Source: Aquanectria penicillioides (lineage: Eukaryota; Ascomycota; Sordariomycetes; Hypocreales; Nectriaceae). From it: DNA of 64,000 nucleotides. The stretch's first letter is position 1. Every line of letters begins with the position of its first letter. The DNA is taken from NCBI GenBank assembly GCA_003415625.1, contig PYIU01000001.1:496001-560000 (forward strand), read 5' to 3'. A model generated the notes under the pieces. It searched no databases, was not told where the DNA came from, and saw only the letters and a program-made list of their open reading frames with translations. Position numbers and translations under genes: made by a program. Of this stretch, positions 46,727 to 56,688 are shown piece after piece.

Positions 46727-48172
46727 TTACGCCGTCCAAGCCCACCTGTTGGAAGTCCAACGGAGAAGGTAGACTAATCCCAGCAAAACCGGTACCTCAA
46801 TCAATGGGCCAACAGTGGAGGCGAGAGCCTGATCGCTGCTCGGCCCAAAGGTCGCGATGGCGACAGCAATTGCAAGTTCAAAGTTGTTACTAGCGGCAGT
46901 GAAACTCTGAGTTGTAGAAAGTTCATATCCAAAACCAATACGTCGCGCGATTAGTAGAGTAGTGAAAAAGATAAGGACGAAATAGACGATGAGGGGTGCA
47001 GCGACTCGGACAACAGACACGATCTGGTGGACCACCTGGTGACCCTGTGACGCAAATAGCACAAGGATGGTGTATAGCAGCCCGATTAGCGACCAAGGTG
47101 AGGTCAATCGTATGAAGACACGTTCATACCAAGCCTCCCCCGCGATTGCTCGGAGAGAGAAGCGAGTAACAACAGCGGCAGCTAGGGGAATGCCCAAGAA
47201 CACGGCAACACTGGTAGCAACAACCGAATAGGACACGTCCGTTGCTCCTTTCTCGCTGCTGATGATACGGATGAAGAACACTGATAGAGGGGCGTACAGA
47301 GCTATCTGGAGGATCGAGTTGATGGCTACCAGGATCGCGCAGTACTCAGCATCGCCACCAGCGAGACCGTTCCAAATCAGAACCTAAAGGATGGATATAG
47401 TCAGCGGCGTGAACTACCTAGGGGACAATAACACCACGGACCATTGCGATGCATCTTGCGAGTCCAACAAGAACGAGGCCGACACGCAACTCGGGCTTGT
47501 CGGGAAGAAATGCCCATGCCAAACCCAACTAACCCATGAATCTGTTAGCAGCGCGCCTACGCCAAGACGCATCCATCATAGCACGTTAGGAGTTAGTGGG
47601 TGGATTGGCAGACGAACCATCAGGAAGGGGGCGACAATCCAATTAATGAAGATGCTGAATAATATCTGTTTCCAGATGCCGCGTTGCGACAGGATCTCGT
47701 GCAAAGCCTCGTATCGGACCTTGCACAATATAGGGTACATCATGACGAGCAGACCAATCGCTGTGCGCAAACAGGTTAGCATTCCAGCCAGACTAGGCGT
47801 AGCAGACACCAGATCCTTACCTATGGGAACCGAGACACCAACGAACTTGCCCTTCTCTAGGGCTGGTCCAGTTTCGGGGACAAAGTTGCCGAGGATGATT
47901 CCAACGAGCATGGCCAAGAAGATCCAAAGAGCGAGAAGGCGATCGAGCCAACCGAGTGACTTAAAAGCCGACGTATGCCCGGGCTGGTTCTTTACAATAC
48001 CGCCGGGGGCATTGCTCTCCACATCTCGTGGAAGTGACGATGCATTTTTGGGTGCAGTCGAGGTCTGCTTGTTCTGGGCTTCGGAGCTGTTGCGGGAGGC
48101 GATAGGTGTATGAGATGGCGGGGGGGCTATGAGAATCCCAGTGCTTGGGAGTTTTTCAGAGCGTGCGTCCAT
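46727..48172 (-). CDS. ACR3: Arsenite efflux transporter, Acr3/ArsB-BASS family
   Basis: Four exons, complement(46727..47383, 47442..47528, 47618..47760, 47821..48172), 412 aa. The start is the ATG at 48172; the longer upstream frame has no ATG. The conserved core is present: LGWLDRLLALWIFLAM at TM1, VPIAIGLLVMMYPILCKVRYE across the first splice, an FLM/LGLAWAFLPD join across the second, and VGLARCIAM then VLIWNGLAGGDAEYC, which carries the Cys essential for As(III) transport in this family. Ten hydrophobic segments can be counted. A disordered Ser/Pro N-terminus of about 70 residues precedes TM1. It exports arsenite across the plasma membrane (vacuolar location also occurs in fungi). It is divergent from the arsenate reductase gene, sharing a 666-bp promoter, and is thus likely coregulated. 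Confidence 0.92.
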
Positions 48173-48838
48173 TGATAGTCTTGACTCGGAGGGTGCTATC
48201 TTGTACAGGTTTGAAGAGGGTTGTCTCCTTGCCGGGCACTTCGCACGGGTTGTCAACCTTACATTATATGTCCTGGGCGAAGTTAGGAGGATGCTGGTTC
48301 GGCCTGGAAGCTTCTTCCGAGACGAAAGCGCTGAGTCAACTTTTGCGGCAGAAATGCCTCAGAGACTACCTTTTCTCTACCTGATAAATCAATCTCTCTC
48401 GCGGCAGAGACACAGCGTGGGTTATGGCTGGTGAGGACCAATGGCGTCAAGGGCCTGACAGATACCTAGAGGTTCGAGACTCCCCCTTAGCCCACATGCG
48501 GGCCCACACGTCGAATGCTTTTATTTTACTAGAATACTAGATATGTCAACCAGCATCAGTAGTAATAAGAACAATAATATGGTGGATAGTTCGCACTAGT
48601 TGTGGCTGTCATGCCCCGGACATGATTGGCTCAAGACGTTGGACGGGAAATACTTGGGCCGCTGATGGGCTCTTCATGCACCGGATCCCCATCGCCACTT
48701 CAGTCCATCTTCAGGTCCCCAGAAAAGACGCCCGAGTTCTTTGCTGCGGGAGATGGCGCTGACTTTGCACACTTACCGCCTCCCATGTCGGTACAAAAGC
48801 ATAAAGCCTCCACCTGCATGACATAACACACTTGTCCG
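48173..48838. promoter_or_regulatory. Divergent promoter of ACR3 and the arsenate reductase
   Basis: 666 bp between the start codons. It contains a perfect AP-1-type site, TGAGTCA at 48,332-48,338, of the kind bound by fungal Yap/bZIP proteins. In baker's yeast the bZIP protein Yap8 (Arr1) controls ACR2 and ACR3 from a shared promoter, so the arrangement is analogous. A single 7-base site in this length is expected by chance in under a tenth of cases, so support is only suggestive. Confidence 0.5.
48332..48338. promoter_or_regulatory. AP-1-type (TGAGTCA) site
   Basis: Exact match to the AP-1 consensus TGA(C/G)TCA, 160 bp upstream of the Acr3-like start and about 500 bp upstream of the reductase start. 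It is a candidate site for the bZIP protein encoded at 51,424. Confidence 0.4.
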
Positions 48839-49571
48839 ATGCAACTCTTCTCCAGAGTCAAATCCATCACTCGCGGTCACCGCAACTTCATCTGGCGTGA
48901 GAAGTTTACTCCGGCACTCGCCAGAAAGACCATGAAGTCGACACAAGACCACGGGAATACCCAGCCATGGTACGCGGCGTATCCGGCCCCGAAGCATGAG
49001 CAGCCGGCCGGTCTGACGCGGGAGACACTGCTCGATATGCTGAAGGCCGGTGATAGCACTACCCAGCGGGACTTCGTCTTGGTTGACCTACGGCGCAATG
49101 ATCATGAGGTGCGTTCTTCACCCTTCAGTGCTGGGCAAAGGGCGGACTTGTTTGTTGCGCTTCCCAAGGACCAAGACTGCTAATTCAACATCTTTCTAGG
49201 GAGGCGCAATTCGCGGATCCATCAATCTACCCGCGCAAAGCTTGTACTCGACCATTCCCACTCTCTACAGCATTTTCAAGGCAGCAGGGCTACGCAGGAT
49301 TATTTGGTACTGCTGTACGTGACATTTCCTTTTCTTTTTTTTTGCCCCTTTGGCCAATCCGAGACAACAACCCCTGACCATCCTCGTAGCTTCTTCACGC
49401 GGACGCGGCACCAGAGCCGCCGGTTGGTTCGGCGACTACATTGCCGAGCAAGGCGACACTGATATGGAAAGCTTGGTTTTACTTGGAGGAGTGAAGGGCT
49501 GGGCTACAGCGGGGGGTGAATTTGTTGAGCAGATGGATGAGTATGAAGCCAACGTCTGGGCTGGCAAGTGA
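48839..49571 (+). CDS. ACR2: Arsenate reductase, Acr2/Cdc25-like rhodanese fold
   Basis: Exons 48839..49108, 49200..49314 and 49390..49571, 188 aa; joined frame intact. A start at the internal ATG 48,932 is possible and would drop a basic, possibly mitochondrial-type head (MQLFSRVKSITRGHRN). The domain is the small rhodanese/Cdc25 fold: FVLVDLRRNDHEGGAIRGSINLP, then the active-site loop IIWYCSSSRGRGTRAAGWF, where the second intron interrupts the loop after the catalytic Cys. The CX5R pattern C-SSSRG-R is complete. Acr2 enzymes reduce As(V) to As(III) with glutathione/glutaredoxin, making the substrate for Acr3 and ArsM. Its position head-to-head with ACR3 and tail-to-tail with the arsM-like gene supports the role. 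Confidence 0.9.
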
Positions 49572-49847
49572 GATGTTCAGGGTAGCAGGTCGTCAAGTAA
49601 CATTCAGGAGTTGTGACACACTCTCGTAAACTGCACCCTTTTCAATCTGCTGTTAGTTATGATAGTAAAACGATCGGCGATAGGTATTGCTACTCCTCGC
49701 TACACCCAATGGCCCCATTCCATCATTTCGTTTATCCACTCCACTATGCTGTCGACCAAGCTTGTCCACATCAATTCTTCACAGCGTAGATTTTGAAAGA
49801 CCCTTTCTTCTAGGTTAGGTCTCTGGATAGTATGCAGAGGTGGGAGT

Positions 49848-50914
49848 TTACTTGCCTGCCCAGTCATTAAAGTTTGTCTCAGCGAGACTGAGAGGTTTGT
49901 CTTCCGATTGAGAGTGGTTTTCGGTGCCACGTTGAGAGGATGATTCAAGTTTGCAACAACCCCCTCGCGAAGATGCGCAGCCCGTTTCATTTTTCTGTTG
50001 TTTCTGTTCTACCGTCTTGATCCCGTCATCGCTACTCTGGAAATAGACATTTAGATCGGCTTTGGTATCGCTGATGAGGATTTCTAGTCGCCTAGCTGTT
50101 AGTTTATGTATGGGATGAGTTCCTCAGTGGGACAATTTTTTGTCACTCACGTTCAAACCCAGCATCATTGAGGAATTTTTCATACTCGCTAGCCACACTT
50201 GCGCCCGAAATGCACCCAACATACAAGGCCATGCAAGTTCTAAGCTTCTCCGGCAGTGGTTTCTTCGCGAGGATGTCAGACACCGCTAGGCGGCCCCCGG
50301 GTTTGAGGAGGCGAAATATTTCTTTGAAGACGAGAGTCTTTTCTGGGGTAGGGACAAGATTTATGACGCAATTGGAGATTATGCAGTCAGCAATTCCAGA
50401 TTCGAGAACTGACATGTCGGTGATGCCCGACTCGACAAACTCCACGTTGCCTTTTCCTGTCTCGGTCTTGATTTTGTTGGCTTTGGCGAGCATATCCTAT
50501 CGCCAATGTCAGAGCCTGGAACCCGTAATTTGAATAAAACTGCCTGGTATCACACTACCTTGTTCATATCCACGCCAATGACTCTTCCAGACGGGCCAAC
50601 TTTAGTGGCTGCGAGAAAAGCGTCGAATCCAGCTCCACTTCCAAGATCAATCACAGTCTCACCCTGATTTTATAGCATTAGCACACAGCTGAATCATATC
50701 AGAGACGAAGATAATAGCCAACCTCACGAATACTGGCAATTGCAAGGGGATTGCCGCAGCTCAGTCCCAGATTAGACCCTTCAGGTATGCTGGCCAATTC
50801 ATCCTCTGAGTAACCAAAGGATTTTGCGATGAAGCTTCCATATTCAGTAGTCGCTCCCCGCGCGGCAACGCTGTAGTGCGCGCGGACCTGTTCATAAACA
50901 TTCTGAGAATCCAT
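49848..50914 (-). CDS. arsM: Arsenite S-adenosylmethionine methyltransferase (ArsM/AS3MT)
   Basis: Four exons, complement(49848..50083, 50151..50496, 50559..50663, 50723..50914), 292 aa; the frame is continuous. The SAM-binding motif is [11 protein letters not shown], and GVDMNKDMLAKA follows across the splice. The three cysteines known to hold As(III) in ArsM enzymes are in place: Cys53 ([10 protein letters not shown]), Cys142 ([10 protein letters not shown]) and Cys194 (YVGCISGAS). The C-terminus has the extra cysteine group [10 protein letters not shown] seen in many family members. The enzyme methylates As(III) to mono-, di- and trimethylarsenicals, giving volatile or exportable forms. 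It is divergent from the bZIP gene (start codons 509 bp apart) and tail-to-tail with the arsenate reductase gene, which ends 276 bp away. Confidence 0.93.
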
Positions 50915-51423
50915 GGATGCCGAGAATACTTATACTGCACGGGTGAATGGTTGCTGTACGGTTGAGACGTTGCTGTTGAGGTGTATCGTAAATGCGCAAC
51001 AGAAGATATTTGCTGAAGCTGGGCCTTCTCAAATCGAAAATCCAGGGAGATACGATTTATAGGCAATCCTGATCCTTCCACATTGGCTCTCCCAATCCTA
51101 TGTTGAGAGACAGGAGACCTTGTTTGTCATCCCTTTTTTTCCCCTTTTGAACGACTACATTCGCGGAATTCACCTAAGCCTAATACGGCAATTTTTCAGT
51201 GTGTCATCGTTCAGCCTGATGCAGACGCGACCAATGACTGACCAGCAGTGGCGTCATTGTCGCGCTGTTCTCTCCTTCTCCTCCGTCGACTCGTCAAACG
51301 AGTGCACGAGAGCTATCCAGATCCGCGAACTTGGTAATCTATGTACCAACGACCCGCACATTCCAGGTGGAAAATACCAGAATCTACTTGAACCGCTCAT
51401 AACACAATCCGCTCAGCTTCAAG
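50915..51423. promoter_or_regulatory. Divergent promoter of arsM and the bZIP gene
   Basis: 509 bp between the two start codons. I see no full AP-1 site here. Confidence 0.4.
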
Positions 51424-52173
51424 ATGATGACCAAATGGTCTGCCAAGCCAGCTGCTCACAAGGCTGCCAGGCTACGCGATAACCAGCGCCGACATCGCAA
51501 GAAAGTCAAGGATCGCACTGCAGAACTCGAGACTCGCCTATTGGAGACACAGCGACAACTGGACCAAGCTCTGGCCCGCATTGCAGGACTTTCAGCGGAG
51601 CTAGAGCGGATGAGGATGCCCCGCGACTCCATACTATTAGAAAACCACGAGGCTCTGAAACAAGGCTCAACGACGAGAAACGAAACGGGCGAGCAATCGA
51701 CTCAGCTTCATGAATCTCAGTTGCCTTCAGTCTCGTATTGGCCACCCGGCTTGAGTGACCTAAACGGACGTCTCGTAATCCCGAGACGAGATGATGAAAT
51801 GGACCCAAATACGTCTCATGTTCCAGACCAATCTAATTGCAAGAAGAGAACGGCATGGAGTTCATCGCCCGTTCTATCATCGCCGTGGAAAAGCGAAATC
51901 ACAATGCAGGAGCCTTCACTCAACAACATGACTTTCATAAACAAGGATGATCGTGATTGCTGTCGCAAATCAACTCCGACGCCTGCAAAATCCACAACCC
52001 GTTGCCAGGATGCCTATTATATCATCACTCAGCAAAATTATAAGGCTTTAGATAACTCTTTTATCCACGAGTGGCTGAAGCCTGGGTTTCGGGAAGAGGC
52101 TGTGGAGGGTGAGGGTTGCCGCGTAGATACTGACTTGTTATTCGCCTTGTTGGATTTCTTGAGCTCCCCATGA
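51424..52173 (+). CDS. bZIP protein, candidate arsenic-responsive regulator
   Basis: Single exon, 249 aa from the ATG at 51424 (a second ATG follows directly). The basic region is ARLRDNQRRHRKKVKDR (residues about 15-31), of the fungal QRRHR type, followed by a leucine zipper with hydrophobic heptads (ELETRLL, RQLDQAL, AGLSAELERM) to about residue 68. The rest is Ser/Pro-rich and carries scattered Cys: SNCKKR, DCCRK, RCQDAYY and GCRVD. The C-terminal end (IIHEWLKPGF-like helix, then LLFALLDFL) looks like a small helical cap. In yeast, Yap8/Arr1 senses As(III) through cysteines and switches on ACR2/ACR3. Position beside arsM and the other arsenic genes makes a comparable role likely, but no site test is possible here. 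Nuclear DNA-binding protein. Confidence 0.8.
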   Translation: MMTKWSAKPAAHKAARLRDNQRRHRKKVKDRTAELETRLLETQRQLDQALARIAGLSAELERMRMPRDSILLENHEALKQGSTTRNETGEQSTQLHESQLPSVSYWPPGLSDLNGRLVIPRRDDEMDPNTSHVPDQSNCKKRTAWSSSPVLSSPWKSEITMQEPSLNNMTFINKDDRDCCRKSTPTPAKSTTRCQDAYYIITQQNYKALDNSFIHEWLKPGFREEAVEGEGCRVDTDLLFALLDFLSSP

Positions 52174-52712
52174 TAGGAAAAGGAGTTGGGATACAGAGTT
52201 TAATATTGGTCGATCAATCAATATTAGTGCAGAATACAAGTACTAAAAACTAAAGCAAGCATAAAAGAAGTCCATAATTTTCCTCTGTGAGGTAACCCAA
52301 AATTAGCCAGGTGAAACTCGACGAGCACTGGTACATACGTATATCTGCAGTAATGATTTACAGCTTTCTCGAAGCAATAGAGGCAGCAGCAGTACGGCCT
52401 GCGGTGTTTCCGGCCGGAAGAAGAGTCTTTGTTGCAACGCCCCCAATGATATTGACCCATACACACTGGTACCGTTAGAATATCTCACACTACATGCCGC
52501 AAATGATCCTATTGAGTTTGGTCTGCGGGTTCTGGGATAATTTCTCCGCGGTGGCGCAGGGATAGCAACGGATCACCCCCCAATGGCCCTTCTATTTCGG
52601 CATTTGGCTTTGTGCTAATTTCTGGGCTAAAAGATGTTGTTTCCTCCTTTTCAAAGCGAGATGACAGTCGCATCGACGTTGTAGATTGCTCGTCGATGCT
52701 TGCCTCTAGACT
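52174..52712. other. Spacer, no recognised gene
   Basis: 3' flank of the bZIP gene. Short minus frames at 52,224-52,488 show no domain. Confidence 0.5.
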
Positions 52713-53240
52713 TCAGATCCTTCGTATTCTTTGCAACCTGAAGCCAGACAATGCCTCGTGGCCGTAAGCAGTATATGGCCCCGTCGCATGGCAGAGATGG
52801 TAGCAGCGTACCGTCTCTACTAGCCTCAGAAGTGCCGCGTGAAGGTTTTCTCGGGCTTTCTCTGAGTATGAAATCACGAAAACGTAAGATGCGCAGGTTG
52901 GGTCTTCCTCAAAGGTAGCACCCTCATCACGGAAATCTAGTCGGCCCTCATTTTGCACACGTTGGAGGAATAATGTGTGTTTATGTTGCCGAAGCCTCTG
53001 AAACTGCTACCGACATGGAACCCCAAATGGCCAACTCCCTGGTCGAGTTGCTCAACAGACCGAAATGGGCGGAGGATCTCTAGCGCAGTGCCTGGACCAA
53101 ATGAACGAATACGAAAAATGGCGTCCTCGAGGCACCAGACGAGTCTCGAGTGTGGTATCTCGTGGTGGTAGGTGAGTAAGCGTAGCGGATTTTCCAATAG
53201 CTCCGCGACCAGTCATTTTGGTGACAATCAAGTAACTTTC
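52713..53240 (-). pseudogene. Unrecognised coding-like region with one frame break
   Basis: On the minus strand one frame from about 53,212 (ELLENPLRLLTYHHE, then EDAIFRIRSFGPG and SSFRGFGNINT) and a second frame (LFLQRVQNEGRLDFRDEGA, then SYSEKARENLHAALLRLVE, ending FRLQRIRRI at 52,713) look like one protein. They meet at an ACACACA stretch near 52,980, where two extra bases would explain the shift. Codon content and the helical pattern suggest true coding sequence, and about 170 aa can be read. No family is recognised, and there is no ATG in the first frame, so an upstream exon or a truncated gene is possible. Confidence 0.35.
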
Positions 53241-53654
53241 GGAAAGCAAGTGGCCCAGGGGAAAAAGAATATTCTATGGCAGAATGGAGGTTGCAAATAA
53301 GAAGGGTAGTGCCATTATCCCGTGCAGAAGAAAGTAGGCTGTGCCAACACAGCCGGCTAGTGACGTTTGAACTAATAACAACCCTCACTCAACTGCTGTA
53401 ATCAAACCAACCAGGGAAAGAGAAATGCCCTTTGAACTGCCAGTTTTTTGTTGGTTTGTTGATCGTGTCTCCCACTTAGACACTTATTAAACTAGAGAAA
53501 TGCTGAGTTTTAAGGCTCAAGCACACTTTAATCCACTACCCCATGCATCCGACTGTAGGGAAGGGGTTCAGAAAAAGGTCAAGAGTCCCTAGTGATGCTG
53601 AGTTCATTCCTGTTCGTCACTGAAATAGAGTGTATTATTTCATTACATGTATTA
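53241..53654. other. Spacer, no recognised gene
   Basis: No coding or RNA feature recognised. Confidence 0.5.
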
Positions 53655-54808
53655 TTAGGTTTCCGGTGAATTATCCTCTAGAAGGTTCACGTAAGACTTG
53701 TCAGGACAAACACAATCAAATAGCGAGCTTCGTCTACTCCTCGTAATATCAATCACTCTAGCCTCCTCCAACGCCTCCCTCTTAGAGAATTCATCCAACA
53801 ATTTATGCGCTGCCTCCAAGGGCAGGGCACAAATAGCGGCACTTAAATGCTGTATTGATATAGTTAGCAAAGTTATTGTAAACGACCAAGTCCGCAATCT
53901 TGGAAGACCCAACATACCGGAGGGAAGATGTTGGATGGGTAAAATTTAAACTCCTCCATTACACGGTACAGCGCAAGCACACGCTTCCATGGTACAAGAG
54001 TGTCGCCAACAAGAAAAGCAGGAAAGCTGGCTGCCGAGAGCTCCTCAAGGATCCAACGCCGCTGAAAGTACTGGCGAGTCATGAAATCGACGCACCCAAC
54101 CCAGTGAGGCAACGCGCATGGCTCCTCGCCATTTGGACCTGTAGCCCACATGTGCATTATGGCCTCTGCCCACTTGTGACATGGCGAATAATCCTGAGGG
54201 TTCGCCTCCCTATCTCCTGGCTTTCCCCAGCGAGGCGGCACGGCTTCCTCAACCTCACTCATGGTGGCTATCGCAATGTCGGTGCAATCAATCTTCTCTC
54301 CGACCCAGCCAACGACAATGTCCGCAAAGTTGTAGATGTAACGCATGTCGACAAGCTGCTTGGACTTCTCCCACTCGTCACTCTGGTTGATGCAGAGAAA
54401 GTCGAGCCATACTCGAAGTGTCGTCGGTCGTTCACAGTCTTCACCACCAACTTTGATCTGCGAGCTGTTCGGGTCAAATATATTTTTCAGCCAGCGTGGA
54501 GCTGATAGTCGAGCGCCATGAGCTCTCTTGCCTCGCTGCTCAATAACGGGATAGAACACGGTGCGGACATGCCTCAGCGCTTGCGCAAGATGAACCGTAA
54601 GGGCGACGGGGCGACCACTGATGTAGACGGTTTCGCTCTCTGATGGGTCGCCGTAGAGAGATGAGAGGGCGATGTAGCCTATTTGCTCATGATGACGAAC
54701 GGTGATGAGGCGACATTTGATGGCATCGTTGGGGTTATTTGCAGGTTGAATTTCGAGCAAGCGAATTTCGCGGGTTAGGGGGTTCAATCGCCGATACGAG
54801 ATACTCAT
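53655..54808 (-). CDS. Short HET-domain protein
   Basis: Two exons, complement(53655..53849, 53918..54808), 361 aa. The 68-bp intron (GTATGT donor, CAATACAG acceptor) is in phase 0, and the downstream frame continues to a stop. HET-domain pieces: YIALSSLYGDP near residue 45, VWLDFLCINQSDEWEKSKQ near 130, ADIVVGWVGE near 160, and QRRWILEELSAA near 255. The usual SYxWG core reads SSLYGDP, which is unusual. The end after the domain is short compared with typical 600-700-aa HET proteins, so it is either a minimal HET protein or a truncated one. A role in vegetative incompatibility or cell death is inferred from the family. Confidence 0.8.
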
Positions 54809-55872
54809 TGTGAAAGTCGTCAGGCCGGTACAAATTCAAGATACGAAGACCGGTAAACACAATTGACGATCGCGTGGGGTAGTAGAGGCTTATTGAAGCG
54901 CCAAGCTGCCTTGGAATCGCGCTGCCTGCCGGTGCACGATACAGGCCAAACAGAGTTTGCACGCCATTTCCATATCCGTAGGGTGGATGTTCATTCCTAC
55001 AGCCAACAGGTCACGTTGAGCTTCTAGTCAACATTATGTGTGTGAGAAATCCTGGGGTCCAAGCTGTTAGAGTTGTAGCTAGCGACCGTTGGTTGTAAAT
55101 TCTCAGCATTTCTCAGCACATTGACATCCGAGAAACGACATATGCTTTCTTAGCTTCTGGCCACTCCGCTCTAGAACACCATTTCCTTGTTTGATTGCAT
55201 TCCTTTGTATCATCTAGAACAAGGCGAATTAGCCACAATGAATAAGGCACGTGGGCACAGTACTTTTGAACTATCCCAAAAATACAGTACTCTCAGAGCT
55301 AACAACAAGCGCTGAGTTTGTTGCATCTGTTGGACGGGGATGAATTCACGGCATCGAAGATCGAGGCGGGATCGACAGAGGTTTTGATCCCAATACAGTC
55401 AAGTAATATCTTAATAGCCTCAAATCGATAGTTCATCAAAGGAGTCAAAGTTCAAATAGTTCAACCACGTGCAAATAGGGGTAGTATACATCATAGATTT
55501 GCCCCATCCCGTCCAGATTCAAGTTCGTCTTCACGGGTTAAATGGAAAGGATTCACTCTCCGGCTGGCTAGCCTGCCATAATGGCCCCGAAAGCTTAATT
55601 GCGCAGGAGCACAGGACTCACCTTCGACTAAACGTTGCCAAATTCATTTCATTTTATCTGTCCATTTTTGATAGATACACATTTCTCTTTTGAGATGATA
55701 AGATAGTTGAAGCTTTGTGCTCCTGTTCCGGGAGCGTGGGGCAACAACATCATGTGAGAGTCGGACATCAAATTTATTGCCCGGCGCTGACGCTAACATT
55801 TGATTGGCAGAAATCAACGACGGGGGCACTCTAATGGGTCCTCAAAATTTGAGAAAAAGAGGTAGCAGGGAC
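54809..55872. other. Spacer, no recognised gene
   Basis: About 1 kb between the HET gene promoter and the 5S gene. Only short frames. Confidence 0.5.
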
Positions 55873-55880
55873 AAAAAGAA
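55873..55880 (-). terminator. Pol III T-run after the 5S gene
   Basis: Read on the minus strand, the 5S gene is followed directly by TTCTTTTT, a usual RNA polymerase III stop signal. Confidence 0.75.
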
Positions 55881-55999
55881 ACATACAACACTCGGAATTC
55901 GCTGGTCGTCACCGACCCAACTACTACTCAAGCGCTCCTCAGTTTGACTCTGGGAGAGCGGACGGGATCCCGTATTCTCTAAGGGCTGTGGTCGTATGT
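55881..55999 (-). rRNA. 5S ribosomal RNA (119 nt)
   Basis: Minus strand from 55,999. The 5' end ACATACGAC pairs with the 3' end GTTGTATGT to form helix I without a mismatch (one G-U). Helix II pairs CCTTAG with CTGAGG. The sequence contains GGGATCCCGTCCGCTC and AGTAGTAGTTGGGTCGGTGA, the well-known conserved fungal 5S blocks that include the internal Pol III promoter, then CGACCAGCGAAT. A T-run follows. 119 nt is the normal length. Dispersed single 5S genes are usual in filamentous ascomycetes. The variant bases in helix II are compensated, so it is probably functional. Confidence 0.92.
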
Positions 56000-56688
56000 G
56001 CTTGAAACCGGAGCCCAACCATCTTATGTGCCTGAGAGACAAGCTCCTTAGCCTACCTCTGATTAGGTCACAGAAGACCTACTCCGTAGGGTGACGCGAC
56101 AAATGGCAATATTTCCAAAGCTTAATTACATGTTTCGTGGTCAATAACTAACTATTGGAATAAAACGATGCTTATTTGATGATTTCCTCACAGAGTGATG
56201 TGTTGAAAATATTGCTCAGGGTTAAAACAAGCCCTAACCTAACCCCTGTATCGTCAGTTGTCAGGCGATGAAGTCTCGAGTTCTGGCATCTTGTTATTTC
56301 GCCTCGGTTTCTCAATCCCAGCATTGTCCCTGTAAATATTCAGGAAGATTGTTCATCCCATCTCATCCGTATGAAATGCCTGTCCTTATACCCTGGCTGT
56401 TTCCCCGCGCGAGCCCCGCGTTTTGCCCAAATTTTGCCATGGCCGCCGATCCTCAATCTTACGAGTTGTCGGTGGAACTTCTCATTTCAGGTGAAAATAT
56501 ACCGCGCGTGCTTGAGCCGCGATATACCTCGGCGAAGCAAAATCACGACACCGCTTGACCGGGAGAATGTTTATCAGTCGCGAGATGGTCCTTGAGTAGA
56601 GCTATAAGACCAGCCGATCAAATCCATGCAGAGTTTGTATTGGTGTTGATGATGTGTTAGGACTTGTACGCTGTTGTCTTGTCAAAAA
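56000..56688. other. Spacer and carboxylesterase promoter
   Basis: No gene recognised. The last few hundred bases lie before the carboxylesterase start. Confidence 0.5.

Noticed and set aside
48430..48500. tRNA-like B box (GGTTCGAGACTCC)
   Set aside because: T-arm stem pairs poorly and no matching 5' acceptor strand (TGGGCTAAG-like) is found upstream.
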